64,000 bases of DNA from Rhyacophila brunnea (taxonomy: Eukaryota; Arthropoda; Insecta; Trichoptera; Rhyacophilidae), in NCBI GenBank assembly GCA_022495005.1, contig JAGYXB010001414.1, positions 1,736,001 to 1,800,000 of the forward strand, given 5' to 3'. The position numbers and the translations under genes are program-made. Positions 36,624 through 46,600 of this stretch are shown here, piece after piece (the stretch's first letter is position 1; every line of letters begins with the position of its first letter). The notes under the pieces were generated by a model. It did not search any database. It worked only from the letters and a program-made list of their open reading frames with translations, and was not told the origin of the DNA.

Positions 36624-37740
36624 GTAACAAGTTATTTCCGGTCGTACAAACGCACGTAGTAAAAAAAATACTATTTTGATAAGCGGCTATATTATCTATA
36701 AGTATTGCACATGCAACATAATAATAAACAAAGCTGTTTTCGTATGTTTAATTTATAAATTTATTATATATCTGTAAAGATATCATAATTTTATAGCTAT
36801 TTGAGCTGATGATTTTGAATATGATGAGGCTTTAATGTTCACAAGAAAATACAGTGGAAAAATGTTGTGAATGCCATACAATGCTAGCAAACATTGTTAT
36901 ATGATTAGGATTAAATTCTAACAAATTAAAAATGATTTTCACAATTTCAGCAAAAAAATAATTCAAAAGAAATTTGGATTAACAACAAACTCAGATAACG
37001 TAAATTTAATTGTTTTTACTTATTGCAATAGTATAATATAGATGCCTACCTACTGATAACATATTATAATTATACACCATATTAATTATGCATAAACATG
37101 TTACTACATAATATTATGTTCAGAATTGTAGTACCAGTTTAAAATATCCGTTAAGATGAAATCGATCATGGGTGTAATATATAATACTTGTGGAATATGT
37201 ATAAAATTATAACTAAATATTATGAACTTTGTTTTTTAATTTCATATTACATGTCGTTCCACCAAGAATTATAAATATTGAAATAAATTAATTGTGTACT
37301 ATAAAAATCAAATATATAGTCCTACAGTAATTATAATAATTGTTTTAAGTATTGCATTGCTATTATACATTATGTAGCTATTGTTTTGTATTGCTATTGT
37401 TGTACATAAATAAATAATTACACCTTCGGTTCTAATTAAAAAGAAGAGGTCAAGTCAAACATATGAAATTGAGATTCACCTATCCTTATGATATTTTAAA
37501 ATTGGTGAGAAATACGTCAACTACAGATTATCTTCCTCTTTCTTTCGAATAAAGATTAAATAGTAGTGAGTATACAATTTTACTAAATTTCACGTTCTTA
37601 GTTTGTCTCATTTTATCTTGACGTTACTGAAATTGTAAAAATTATACAGAAGAATGCATTGATGTTGAGTATCATACATATTAAGCTATGTTGAGATATT
37701 GTATATATAGAAGAAATGCCGTAAACTTCATTCACCTACA
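36624..37740. other. AT-rich non-coding DNA
   Basis: No supported feature. Confidence 0.4.
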
Positions 37741-37742
37741 TA

Positions 37743-38030
37743 TTACAGAACGGCCCACCGAGTCAAAACAAATAAAACAATCCAATAAAATCGATTCCAG
37801 ATGGTATATTTCGCTGAAACGTCCAGAAGATCGTTAAAGCTATAAATAAGGCCGACCAACTGAAAAATAGCAAAGCGAATGACCACGACAATACGGGCGG
37901 TGTTGGAGTTAGCGTAAAATTCCGCGTTAATATTAGCCACCCAGTTACCCAGTTTAAACTTTAACCCAGAAATAGACGAACGAGTGGACACATCGGGTCG
38001 CTTTCAGAGCTCTATACTAATACTAACACT
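37743..38030 (-). other. balanced-composition block with 82-codon minus ORF
   Basis: The block is less AT-rich than its flanks. The minus ORF at 37743-37991 encodes an 82-residue hydrophobic peptide with two possible membrane stretches (about residues 34-50, ..IVVVIRFAIFQLVGLIY, and 65-80). A CTATTTTTCAG word on the minus strand inside the ORF could be an acceptor. I do not recognise the product. It may be an exon, a conserved non-coding element or chance. Confidence 0.25.
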
Positions 38031-38815
38031 GTACAACTCACACCATGATAAATACAATACGTTATAAAATGAAATTATTAACGTAACGTTTAAATAATTA
38101 AAAAGTAACATTATACTTTTGAACGTAATAAGGTATAATATTTAAATATTAAAAAAACAATCATAAACCTAATTCTATTATTTATTCAAAGTTGCATTTT
38201 ATCTATAAAGTAATATTTTCTCCACTATTTTGTAGTAATAATTATATTCAGATAATAGAAAGCTACAGTAAAATACGTTCGCAAACATTAATAACAAAAG
38301 CTTTTGTGGTTGAAAAGTATATCAAAAAATGGTAAAAATACTAGGATACATTAAAAAGTTTACATAAAAAAGTAATCAAAGATTTTAAACAAGCAATTTC
38401 ATATAAATAATACGTAATGATAATGTTTAACTATGAAATTTGTTAACAGACATCTAATTAATGATAAAAATTTAATATGTTGGTTAAAAAGTCAATAATG
38501 AACATTTAAATATTTATTGAATGACTGTAACCATTCAAGTAATATTTTAAAATGTATTGTATTATTAAAAAAAAAACTATTAATTGTTTTATATAAAAGA
38601 AACAGTAAACAAAACATTAGGTACGACAATGAAATTAAATTGCAATAAAAATATTTTTTTAATTGTCTATTATTCATTTGATTTTGTAAACAATAGAAAT
38701 GAATTAAGTAATTGATTATTTACATTTAAAAAAAGATAAATAAAATTGTTTATTACCTTTAGTGTATTCCAGCTGATGCGAAAACGAAGTATGTATGTCA
38801 CAGATGACACCGTGC
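38031..38815. other. AT-rich non-coding DNA
   Basis: No supported feature. The minus ORF at 38492-38677 is AT-driven. Confidence 0.4.
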
Positions 38816-38816
38816 T

Positions 38817-39040
38817 CTATTGAGTAAAATCAATGGCGCTCACGTCCGGAAAGCTTGGGCTAGGTTGTCGATTCTTTGGCCGTATGCCAGCGAGGACGAG
38901 CTCTAGGGCTTGCGACTTAGGGCGTAGGGCGCGGCCAGGAACCTCATGCAGGGTCACCTTCGACTCGCACTCCTCGGATTTATACTCCCAAAGTCCTACT
39001 GTGTATCGCCTCGGTATACCGAAAAGTCGCCCCACAAGTA
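38817..39040 (-). other. GC-rich island, possible exon or promoter
   Basis: A sharply GC-rich block (GGCGTAGGGCGCGGCCAGGA) inside AT-rich DNA. On the minus strand the 72-codon ORF (38817-39035) reads with a protein-like middle, YKSEECESKVTLHEVPGRAL, then KSQALELVLAGIRPKNRQ. It contains a TATAAAT word on that strand (38979-38985), which would suit a promoter inside the block. The + frame at 38833-39108 is also open. Both being open is expected in GC-rich DNA. It lies 400 bp from the island at 39.45 kb, and together they may form a divergent promoter region. Confidence 0.3.
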
Positions 39041-39430
39041 TACGTTATTTGAAATCAGGTGTTGAATGTAAGAAAAGTACAAAAATAGTAGTACTAATAA
39101 CGATATAATATCTATATATCTCTAATTTTTAACAATAATTAAGAAGAGATTATTTAAGCGGCCGTATTATGCCGGTTTTTGTTTAAAATGATTAAAACTT
39201 TTTAAGGGTATTATCAATTATATTTAATATTTCTTTTCTTATATCACAGAGATGTGTATTTTTTTTATTTTTATTTACGAATAATTTTAAATTTATAATA
39301 CATATTATAAGCGCAAAACGTTTCGAATTAAAAAAGAGTCGAGTTTTATTTGTTATATTTTAATGTTGTATGAAATAATAATATGAGTTATATATTTAAC
39401 GTATAAAAATGAACGGTAAAAAAAATGTTT
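39041..39430. other. AT-rich spacer between GC islands
   Basis: No feature is visible. Confidence 0.4.
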
Positions 39431-39498
39431 TCGTAAAATAATTGTAAAAATATTCGACGCGTTGGTTTTGATGGACCGCGCACACGGGGGGCACTTGT

Positions 39499-39505
39499 TA
39501 TAAAA
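39499..39505 (+). promoter_or_regulatory. candidate TATA box
   Basis: TATAAAA at the entry to the GC-rich island, with GC-rich sequence beginning immediately downstream. DPE-like RGWYV words occur at 39516, 39533 and 39545, but no strong initiator lies about 30 bp downstream. Weak evidence for a + strand start near 39530. Confidence 0.3.
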
Positions 39506-39509
39506 TTAT

Positions 39510-39884
39510 CGCGGAGGTTCGCTGATCGCTGGAGACGACCGCTTGGACCGACGTCTTTCGGTGGACTGGCGACGCGGCGTCCGATCTCGCGATTTTCGTG
39601 TTCGGATCGTAGCGAGTTGTTGAATGGCGGGTTGGTTTCACGCTCAGATGTTTACGCTGGATTATAGCGGCGCGCCCGGCGAACGTCCGCCCTGCTCAAG
39701 CGCTCGGTTCGAACTGACTGACGCTGCTCAGGCCCAGTCAGCTGCCGCCCTCCCTGGCCACCCCCTTACACACACAGTCAAACACCCTCACAAACTCCCG
39801 ACACAAACATTTTCATATTCACAACCACTTGGAAAGATTTTCCCGGCAATTCAAAACCGTACAGCCAATCTTTTATATCATTAA
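39510..39884 (+). CDS. candidate first exon in GC island, unknown protein
   Basis: The island (about 39450-39790) is the most GC- and CpG-rich part of the window. ATG at 39624 opens an 86-codon frame: MAGWFHAQMFTLDYSGAPGE, then RPPCSSARFELTDAAQAQSA, AALPGHPLTHT. The low-complexity, Ala/Pro/Gln-rich character is typical of N-termini of insect transcription factors, though I cannot name one. Codons become AT-rich after about residue 55, so the exon probably ends before 39790, but no strong + strand donor is present. A CpG-rich promoter/5' UTR without coding is the main alternative. Confidence 0.35.
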
Positions 39885-40014
39885 TTATGTAATTATGCCA
39901 AACATGAAACTGTTGTTCTGAATATATTTTATTGACAGTTTTTAGGCATTCGTAGTCAGTATACCACTTTGGTTTAGAGCTAAAATGTCCATAATATATC
40001 AACAAAGTAGGCAT
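39778..40014 (-). CDS. unrecognised 78-codon minus ORF
   Basis: The minus frame reads MPTLLIYYGHFSSKPKWYTD, then YECLKTVNKIYSEQQ, WHNYIINDIKDWLYGF and ELPGKSFQVVV, stopping at 39778. It has a good spread of W, Y, C and charged residues and looks more coding-like than most frames here. GTGT|GTAAGG on the minus strand follows the stop. It overlaps the tail of the + ORF. It could be a transposon or gene fragment. No family is assigned. Confidence 0.25.
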   Translation of the reverse strand: MPTLLIYYGHFSSKPKWYTDYECLKTVNKIYSEQQFHVWHNYIINDIKDWLYGFELPGKSFQVVVNMKMFVSGVCEGV

Positions 40015-40099
40015 TCAAATTTTATAGTCCTAATTTATTAGTAACTGAGGCTTTAGCAATCAAATATATTATATAACTTCAAAAAGCCTCAGAAATAAA

Positions 40100-40150
40100 A
40101 ATCTTTCGTTTGCCAGGCGTGTGCTCTTACCATTAGGCCACTGACTTCAG
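40100..40150 (-). repeat. truncated tRNA-like sequence
   Basis: On the minus strand GTGGCCTAATGGTAAGAGCA, then CACGCCTGGCAAACGA, resembles the D-arm and anticodon-arm half of a tRNA (A box TGGCCTAATGG). The T-arm half is missing. It is a SINE head or tRNA pseudogene and not a functional tRNA. Confidence 0.5.
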
Positions 40151-40211
40151 TTCCAATATAGAACACTATGTTATTTTTTACGTTTTTCTTATTATTATTT
40201 TTTTTTTTCAC

Positions 40212-40369
40212 AGCACGACTTGGCCCTCGCCTTCCTTTTCACCACTTTCATCCAGACGGCGCAATCTTCTGCGGCCCCTCTTCAGCCACTTCTAACCAAC
40301 ATATTTCTGACTTCCAGTCTGGACTCTTCCCTTGTGGGTCCGCAGCGAAGACTTGACCCGTATAACTGA
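40212..40369 (+). other. GC-rich segment behind a long pyrimidine tract (possible exon)
   Basis: A 45-bp pyrimidine-rich tract ending TTTTTTTTTTCACAG (to 40211) is a textbook acceptor. The following 155 bp are GC-rich. One frame gives HDLALAFLFTTFIQTAQSSA, then APLQPLLTNIFLTSS, and stops at about 40369. Another gives RLGPRLPFHHFHPDGA and CGPSSATSNQ. Minus frames are also partly open, with an acidic peptide (GKSPDWKSEICWLEVAEEG) that could instead be a transposon fragment. It could be a terminal exon following the 39.5-kb island, but the link is speculative. Confidence 0.3.
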
Positions 40370-40980
40370 CATGAATTTGAAATGATTTGAGCAGTTTAGC
40401 CTACTTCCAGTATATTGTGTAGGTATACTCAGTGGCGATATATATTTTTTCATTTTGTATTCATTTTGTACTGACTATAATTAAACAGTGAATTATAATT
40501 TTGTTTTTAAAACATCATACATCATATATATTTGAAGTAAAATAAATATATTGAGTTTATTAATAATGTATGTAAGTTTATGCGATTTTTGTTAGTAAAC
40601 AAATAAACACCGTTATGCATTAGTTAACTTTCCCGAACTGGTCATATTACCAATTAGGAGGATTTAAGAATCACTTTCATTGAGCCAAGATAATTTATAA
40701 CCACCATTAATCGCATACAGCATGCATAAAGAAAGAAACACATTAAATTTGTCGATAACTTAACTTAACCGCACGGAGCGTCGGTGCAACATTTTTGGCA
40801 ATGAGAATAGTGGCCTAGCTAGCTCATCGGAAGAATATGCAAATAAGGGGCCCTAATTTTTTAATTCATTTTTAATTTAAAAAAAATTATAGCATTCACG
40901 AACAAATATAGATTAAAAATAAAAGGATAGAAAAAATGCTCTCAACATTACACCGGAGAAAATTTTTGAAGGAAGAACAC
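40370..40980. other. AT-rich non-coding DNA
   Basis: A small GC-richer patch lies at 40770-40860 (CGCACGGAGCGTCGGTGC, then TAAGGGGCCCTAATTTT). No gene. Confidence 0.35.
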
Positions 40981-40984
40981 ACAC

Positions 40985-41185
40985 GTGGACCCTCCAAACC
41001 AAACCGCTCCGCACCACACTCGGTCGTAATTGAGCGTATCATGAGGCCCTATGTTTGGTTGTAAGCATCAGAAGTTGTTTAATTCTGGGAATATCTCAGG
41101 AGCAGATTCCCAAGACTGAGATCACCACGCTCTCAAGCGAGCTTTGACTGAGTTTAATGAAAGACGTAATTTAATAAAAAGTGCT
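40985..41185 (+). repeat. unknown dispersed repeat, copy 1
   Basis: CACCACACTCGGTCGTAATT, GAGCGTATCATGAG, AGCATCAGAAGTTGTTTA, ATCTCAGGAGCAGAT and GAGCTTTGACTGAGTTTAAT are all matched in order by 55562-55745. The two copies differ by scattered substitutions and small indels. It is not tRNA-like, has no clear terminal repeats, and its family is unknown. Confidence 0.75.
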
Positions 41186-42725
41186 ATGGGAGAGAAAGGC
41201 ACGGAGACAACAAAAATAAATTAATTTAATAAGATACAAAAAACAAAGCTTAAAAAATACAGATGAACAAAACTACGTGAACAGATCTTCATGTCTGCAA
41301 TAACACACCGCATTTAAAAAAAAATAATGCAATGTAATTAGCCTTTGTGGCGACCAAGTCGGATGACCCGATAGGCCTAATAGCTGGTTGGACCGACTTG
41401 AGCATATCTTCCTTCTCGGAGCACATTCTCGGACATTCAGAATGTGAAATGAATTTAAAAGAAGAGCTTGATTTATATTTTGGACGTTTTTTTATGAAGA
41501 CTATTTGGGATCCTTGCATGATTATTGCATATTGGCCCAATATTTTTCACTACATTACTGAATAATAAGTAAGCTTTAAATATCTCATAATGCAAAGAAA
41601 GGTACAGAGCAGTAGAGAGTGGACAGAAAAAGATTTGCACGATAGTACACAATCCCTGAAAGCGACCCAATGTCCAAAGCGTTTCCAATCTAATACGACT
41701 GGTCTAGGAAAAGAAGAAGTATTGCAATTTTACTAACATGCTAGTTTCTATACTATGAAAGTTGATAAATGTAGTATGTGTAAAAAACTACTGAAGAATG
41801 AATTTATAGTTCTATGTTTCGGCTAAACCTTGTACAGATACTTCATGTTATAAATTTTCCCCATAAGTGTGCGTAAACTCTTGTTTGTTTACCGTGTGTG
41901 CATAATATCTGACATTGTGGCTGTGTCTGTGAACGATAAAGACGGGTGATACGAGTTTCCATTATCGCCGTCTCTGTCGTACGCCACCGCTTCGTAGAGG
42001 TCTCTTAAATAATACGTGCTACGGAATTACTACGGCACGCATAGGAACTGTAATAAGTCGTAGCAGCTTTTGACCCAAACTCGTATCTCAATATTTTACA
42101 TTACGGGACGTAGAAAAGTTAAATTTTAATTATACATCTAATGACAGTATTTTATAGAGACGTTGATGACTTTAATCACAGGTCAAGGTAATTCTATTAT
42201 AACCGATGAAATTAAAAAGAGAATCATAATTAGTTGCTAATAAATGACATAACGGCCTACATATTTTATATAAGTATGCCTGTTTGTTGTTTCTTCCAAT
42301 TTTGAATTTTTACCAAATAATATGTATTTAGTTTAAATATTTTGGATTCGATTTCAATTTGGTGTTCTTTTATTTTATTTTCACTGCTGTCATAATTATT
42401 TAAATTTTAACATTATTAGATGACATAGTTATTTTGATCTTGAAAAGTGTAATTATTATTGTGAACTTTGCAAATTATAAATTCAACACAACATGATATG
42501 GGGACAAAACGAAGAAATATGTGACAGTATTAATAATATCAAATATAAATTTTATACAAAAAGCGTAATTTATTAGAAATTCCAGAAAATTCAGAAACTT
42601 TATAAAAATCCATGGACACCATGTTTTAAGAATTTATAAATCAATGTCTATCTAAACTCACCCACACGCAATTACAATAAAGTACATATATTTCGACCAA
42701 CGAAGCGACCTCGTGCAAAACCTAT
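41186..42725. other. mostly non-coding with a CpG-containing block
   Basis: The ORFs at 41289-41540 (-), 41347-41565 (+) and 41473-41688 (-) are unrecognised. At 41940-42090 a CpG-richer block carries an inverted pair, GATACGAGTTT / AAACTCGTATC, around CGCCACCGCTTCGTAGAGG and GCTACGGAATTACTACGG. It looks like a small repeat-derived element and cannot be classified. Confidence 0.35.
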
Positions 42726-42731
42726 TCTACT

Positions 42732-42975
42732 CGCACCGTGAGTGTAAAATCAAGGCATCTGCAATTTTTTCAATTTCGGGATTAAATGCAAAAGTCGTGA
42801 ACTTGATAATGTAAAAGTGAAGTAACTGAAAGAACATGCAATATAATGTAGATATAAACCAAATATTATGGTTTTTTTTAGAAACTCTATTTGTCATAAT
42901 AAAACGAAAACTTTAAACCCTAATATCTCCAAAATATATCTTTTGCACATGTCTTGGTTTTACACTCACGGTGCG
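42732..42975. mobile_element. 244-bp MITE with 33-bp TIRs
   Basis: The left end starts CGCACCGTGAGTGTAAAATC. The reverse complement of the right end (42943-42975) starts CGCACCGTGAGTGTAAAACC. There are three mismatches in 33 bp. Both ends are flanked by TACT (42728-42731 and 42976-42979), a clean candidate 4-bp target duplication. There is no coding capacity: the minus ORF at 42920-43162 runs across its boundary. The superfamily is not identified. Confidence 0.8.
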
Positions 42976-43419
42976 TACTATATAATATAAAATATATGTT
43001 AAAATCTGCAAGTTTTTGTGTTACATTTTTATATCCCGCTCTAAAAGCCTTTTCGCCTACTTCCTGTAAACTTTGAGATACAAATTGGTACACATGTGTT
43101 GATACGGTGACAATATATTCCATTAAAATTTGGGAGTGGTCCGGTACTTCAAACGTCTTCATATTATAGGTAATATTCTTAAAAAAAAACTTTATTTATT
43201 GATCGGCAGTTGATGGAGAGAAGGGAACCTCCGATAGAGGAGCAGAGTGATTTTATTAAACTAGATAAGTACAACGGTAGGTAGAGTTAATGAAAAAATA
43301 CTCATAGAATATTATAATAAATTTTATTAATTGCTTAAATATTTCATTTTAAAAGCCGAAATGTTGGTTTAAAGATAAATGCCTCAAAGACAAAAGTAAT
43401 CAATCGTAAACTACTTTGT

Positions 43420-43905
43420 CTAACCAAAAATGATCCTCAGCAATGGCACTCAAATCGAGCAAGTTAACACTACGTTAAGACAACAAAAATGTCAATTGGC
43501 GGTAGTACGTATGACGAGATTTCTTGCAGAACCAAACTGGCATAAGTGCATTTGGGCGCCTTAATATTATCTTAAAAAGTGACATCTCATTGTGTATTAA
43601 GCGTAAAGTGTTCAACCAATGTGTGCTACCAGTGGACAAACATGGACACGAAATATAAGATAAATACAAAAAATGCGAGTACCGCAACTTTACATGGAAA
43701 GGTGCATGTTGGGCATAACGCGGAAAGACTGCAAAAGAAACTAATGAATATAGAAGCAGACAAAAGTACGCGATGTAATAATAGGTTGTTAAGCAGATGA
43801 AATAATAATGAGTTCAACGCGGCGAACAGAAAACTGCTGGAAAAATGCCGTCGTCCAGTAGTACCTAAGAGATGGATAAAGTTTAGTGGATGTACGTGGC
43901 GATTA
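43420..43905 (+). mobile_element. LINE ORF2 C-terminal fragment
   Basis: From 43558 one frame reads AFGRLNIILKSDISLCIKRK, then VFNQCVLPV. This matches the conserved AFGKLR..F....C.K..VF.QCVLPV block downstream of the reverse transcriptase in RTE-like insect LINEs. Just downstream, after a frame change, MERCMLGIT and RKDCKRN match the MERAMLGISLRDRIRN block, followed by KQTKVRDV (RRTKVTDI). Frameshifts and stops show decay. The ORFs at 43475-43817 on both strands are shadows of this fragment. Confidence 0.85.
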
Positions 43906-44304
43906 CAATTTCTTGTGGTACGTCGGGCATTGGAGCGTGGAGCTGTGATTAGGAATCATGGGTTAGTTATGTTTCACTGTACTGTCCGACAATACGATAT
44001 CGTCGATAACCGGAAGTCGCTATAGTCGCATATAAAAGATTTCTCAATGACATACCTGTCATGGCGGCAACGCGTGTTTAAATAATGTATCGGCTTTCTT
44101 TTTAGGTACGACTCCCTTTCTTCTTCGCAACAAACAAAAAGTTTACTAATAATACTTTAATATTTTTCCTGATCGTTTTAGACATATTTTATTATAAAAA
44201 GCATCAAATTACGTAAATTTATAGATCTGTACACCACGGAAGCGTAAAATGAAATGATAAATTTAGGGACATTCCTCATTTGAAAATGGAAGTGCGATTA
44301 ACTA

Positions 44305-44357
44305 AACAGGAGGGGCTTGTTAGTTCACAGTTATAACATGACGTGGACAAGAAGTTC
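44305..44357 (+). repeat. dispersed repeat, copy 2 (first copy 32.46 kb)
   Basis: Aligns with 32455-32515 as described for that copy. The downstream minus ORFs at 44331-44588 and 44410-44625 are not recognised. Confidence 0.45.
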
Positions 44358-44931
44358 TTGTTCGACAGTACTAATGGATGAGTATACAAATATATTAAAA
44401 GCTTCATTTTTATTTACAAATATCAAATTTATGAAACTGGAAGGCATAGTGTAATAATGCATAGGACGATGAGAATTTAGAATTATCGGAAGTACAGATA
44501 CGAGTTTGAGTGAGAACAAGAATAAATTTATTATTGTGTTCTTCCGGGGGCGTCGCGTCCGACTGGCGGTCTTGAAATATGCCCTCAAATCTTTCTACCG
44601 AATGCCACTGTCTGCGGAAAAACAAATTTCGCGTATCAAATACGTAGCCAGGCTGTCTGGGATATTGTCTTAGGTAACCGTGGGCAATTCAACATAAAAA
44701 AAAACTAAATAAGTTTAAAAAAAAAACAGAAAGTTAAAAGATTTTAAGTCAAGACTTATTTTGCTTCATTGACTCGATACGTACGACTACGAACTCGGTA
44801 TATTAACTTAAATCAAGATAAAGGTACATTTATATAGGTAAGTATACAAAATAATAAATTCGCTGCCTAGGCAATGGAACAATTCTAAACTATAATATTA
44901 AACTGTATAATCGTCACGATTGGAGTATCAT

Positions 44932-45000
44932 ACTGTGGCGTAATGTTAGTGCGTTTGGCTGATAATCGAACAATCGGTGGTTCGAATCCAATCGAGTGCG
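44932..45000 (+). repeat. tRNA-like sequence with perfect B box
   Basis: GTGGCGTAATGTTAGTGCG fits an A-box/D-arm, and GGTGGTTCGAATCC contains a perfect B box (GGTTCGAATCC). The anticodon stem is loose (9-nt loop), and the ends do not pair as an acceptor stem, so this is a SINE head or pseudo-tRNA. The following ORF at 44996-45277 has no recognised product. Confidence 0.5.
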
Positions 45001-45311
45001 TTTATTTTTGTGTGAAAAAATAAATTATATGAATAATAAAATACACTCTGATCTGATTTTCCAAACGCGCCTAAAGAAGTATAAGTTCAAAAATTATCGT
45101 CGTAAATACGACATTTTCATTTACTATTTTGTCATGATAGATTCATTCGTACTAGATTCATTTTTTTGTGCGTTTTTTTCCTTTTGCTTACCACACTGGA
45201 TAATTAGATTTGTCCAGAAAATTGTATTTTATTCAAACTATGACGTGTCCAGTCGATTTATATTTGAGTCTTTTTAGTAAACTCTAAAATATTCTTAAAC
45301 AATAACGCATT

Positions 45312-45435
45312 TTAGAAAGCGCTTCAATGATAATTGTAAGAATCACTAGTTAATTTAGTCACAATTAAATAGAAATATATTTTATATTATATATGAAATT
45401 ATTCGTTGAATATAAAAAATAGTTTATTAACTACA
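45312..45435 (+). repeat. dispersed repeat, copy 2
   Basis: 45312-45360 matches 19718-19767. About 45398-45432 (ATTATTCGTTGAATATAAAA) matches 6541-6575 beside the foldback element, suggesting one composite family whose parts are scattered in the window. Confidence 0.45.
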
Positions 45436-45899
45436 TTAAGTTTACATGCCGTTTTTTTATTTGAAAAAATACCTATCTGTCTTTCACTGCCGGTATATGT
45501 ATATTTTGCATGTATTTTTTATATTGTACTCTTGTAAATTATTAGAAATAAGGTGATATATTTTGAGATAGTTTTAAATAAATTTGTAAAATTGTAATTC
45601 AAAATTTTATTTATGAAAAGAATATCACACACATACACATTAAAAAAATATTGTATTAAAGTTGAACACACACTAATAATAAGCTCATTAAATATATATA
45701 TGTCAACTACTAAATTGGGTTTAAATGTGTCTTATTAGGAACATTTAGGCTTTACTAACTTATTTAGTCCATTGACAAAATCAAAGCAATTTTTTATCGA
45801 ACAAAAATTACAAGCTTACGTCTAGTTACCATACTTGTTTAAGTTAACACGCCTTCTTTATTGTTGTGATTCTAACTGCTGGGTTAAGAGTAAGTTTTT

Positions 45900-46060
45900 A
45901 TATTTCTTCCACTTTACTTTGTCCTACTGCTTGTGCTATTATCCATTTACTCCGGATATCCTTAATGTCGTCCATCCACTATATTAATGTCCTTTTCCCA
46001 TGTTAGGAATTTCCACTCTTCCAAATTTGTCTTCTTCACCAGCGTTGCTAATATCACAGT
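45900..46060 (-). mobile_element. LINE ORF2 extreme C-terminal fragment
   Basis: Read on the minus strand, one frame gives WMDDIKDIRSKWIIAQ, then AVGQSKVEE. This fits the RWxDDIxxxAGxxWxxxAxDRxxWxxx ending common to insect LINE ORF2 proteins. Only the last part is present, with stops on either side. It differs in sequence from the other LINE fragments here, so it is a separate family. Confidence 0.6.
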
Positions 46061-46099
46061 GTCTATTTTGGTAATAGTTAATGGTTTTGCTCTAAAAAA

Positions 46100-46600
46100 G
46101 TCTTTATACTATAATGTTTGAGGCTTTATACTATTTTATTACTAATCATTGGGTATAATGGAATGTTGTAGCATTAAAACAAAAATATTCGGACTAAACT
46201 ATATAAAATAGAAATAATTTCTCAAATAAATAATTATTGTAAAAAAATTGACACCCTTAAAAAGCTGTATCTATAGCTAAATCAAAAAGCTCACCATCTG
46301 ATATACTCGTATGAAAGATTTGAGTTATATTATATTATGGTAATTTAAAAAAAGTGTTTTTGAGGATATTACGTTATTTGATATTGAGTACTAAGTACTA
46401 CACTATGTACTAATACACTAAGTACACTAATACACTATGTAGTAATACACTAAGTACTGCTGTCATCGCAGTCCAGTGCATAAGACACTCCGGGTTTGAT
46501 TCCCGATGAGGTAACAATATATTTAAGTGATATTCTCAAAGGATTGTTTCACTTCTTTTACTACATTGGGTCTCGTGGCATGTTGTAGTGTTAGAAATAA
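46100..46600 (+). repeat. tRNA-derived SINE (family A), one copy plus a second tail
   Basis: At 46462-46520, AGTCCAGTGCATAAGACACT followed by GGGTTTGATTCCCGATGAGG supplies A- and B-box-like boxes. The tail (ATTCTCAAAGGATTG, then TACTACATTGGGTCTCG, TGGCATGTTGTAGTG) ends near 46600. A similar tail without head lies at about 46127-46180 (TTACTAATCATTGGG, TGGAATGTTGTAGCATTA), so two copies are nested or adjacent. The head matches the minus copy at 63.2 kb. Confidence 0.65.
46386..46458. repeat. short tandem repeat (ACTAAGTAC/ACTATGTAC variants)
   Basis: Alternating ACTAAGTAC and ACTATGTA units joined by TAATAC, about five iterations, directly abut the 5' end of the SINE head. Such expansion next to SINE insertions is common. 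The origin is unknown. Confidence 0.6.

Noticed and set aside
44932..45000. Functional tRNA gene
   Set aside because: The B box is perfect, but the anticodon loop is oversized and the ends do not form an acceptor stem. SINE or pseudo-tRNA fits better. The same applies to the heads at 58.0, 49.0 and 46.46 kb.
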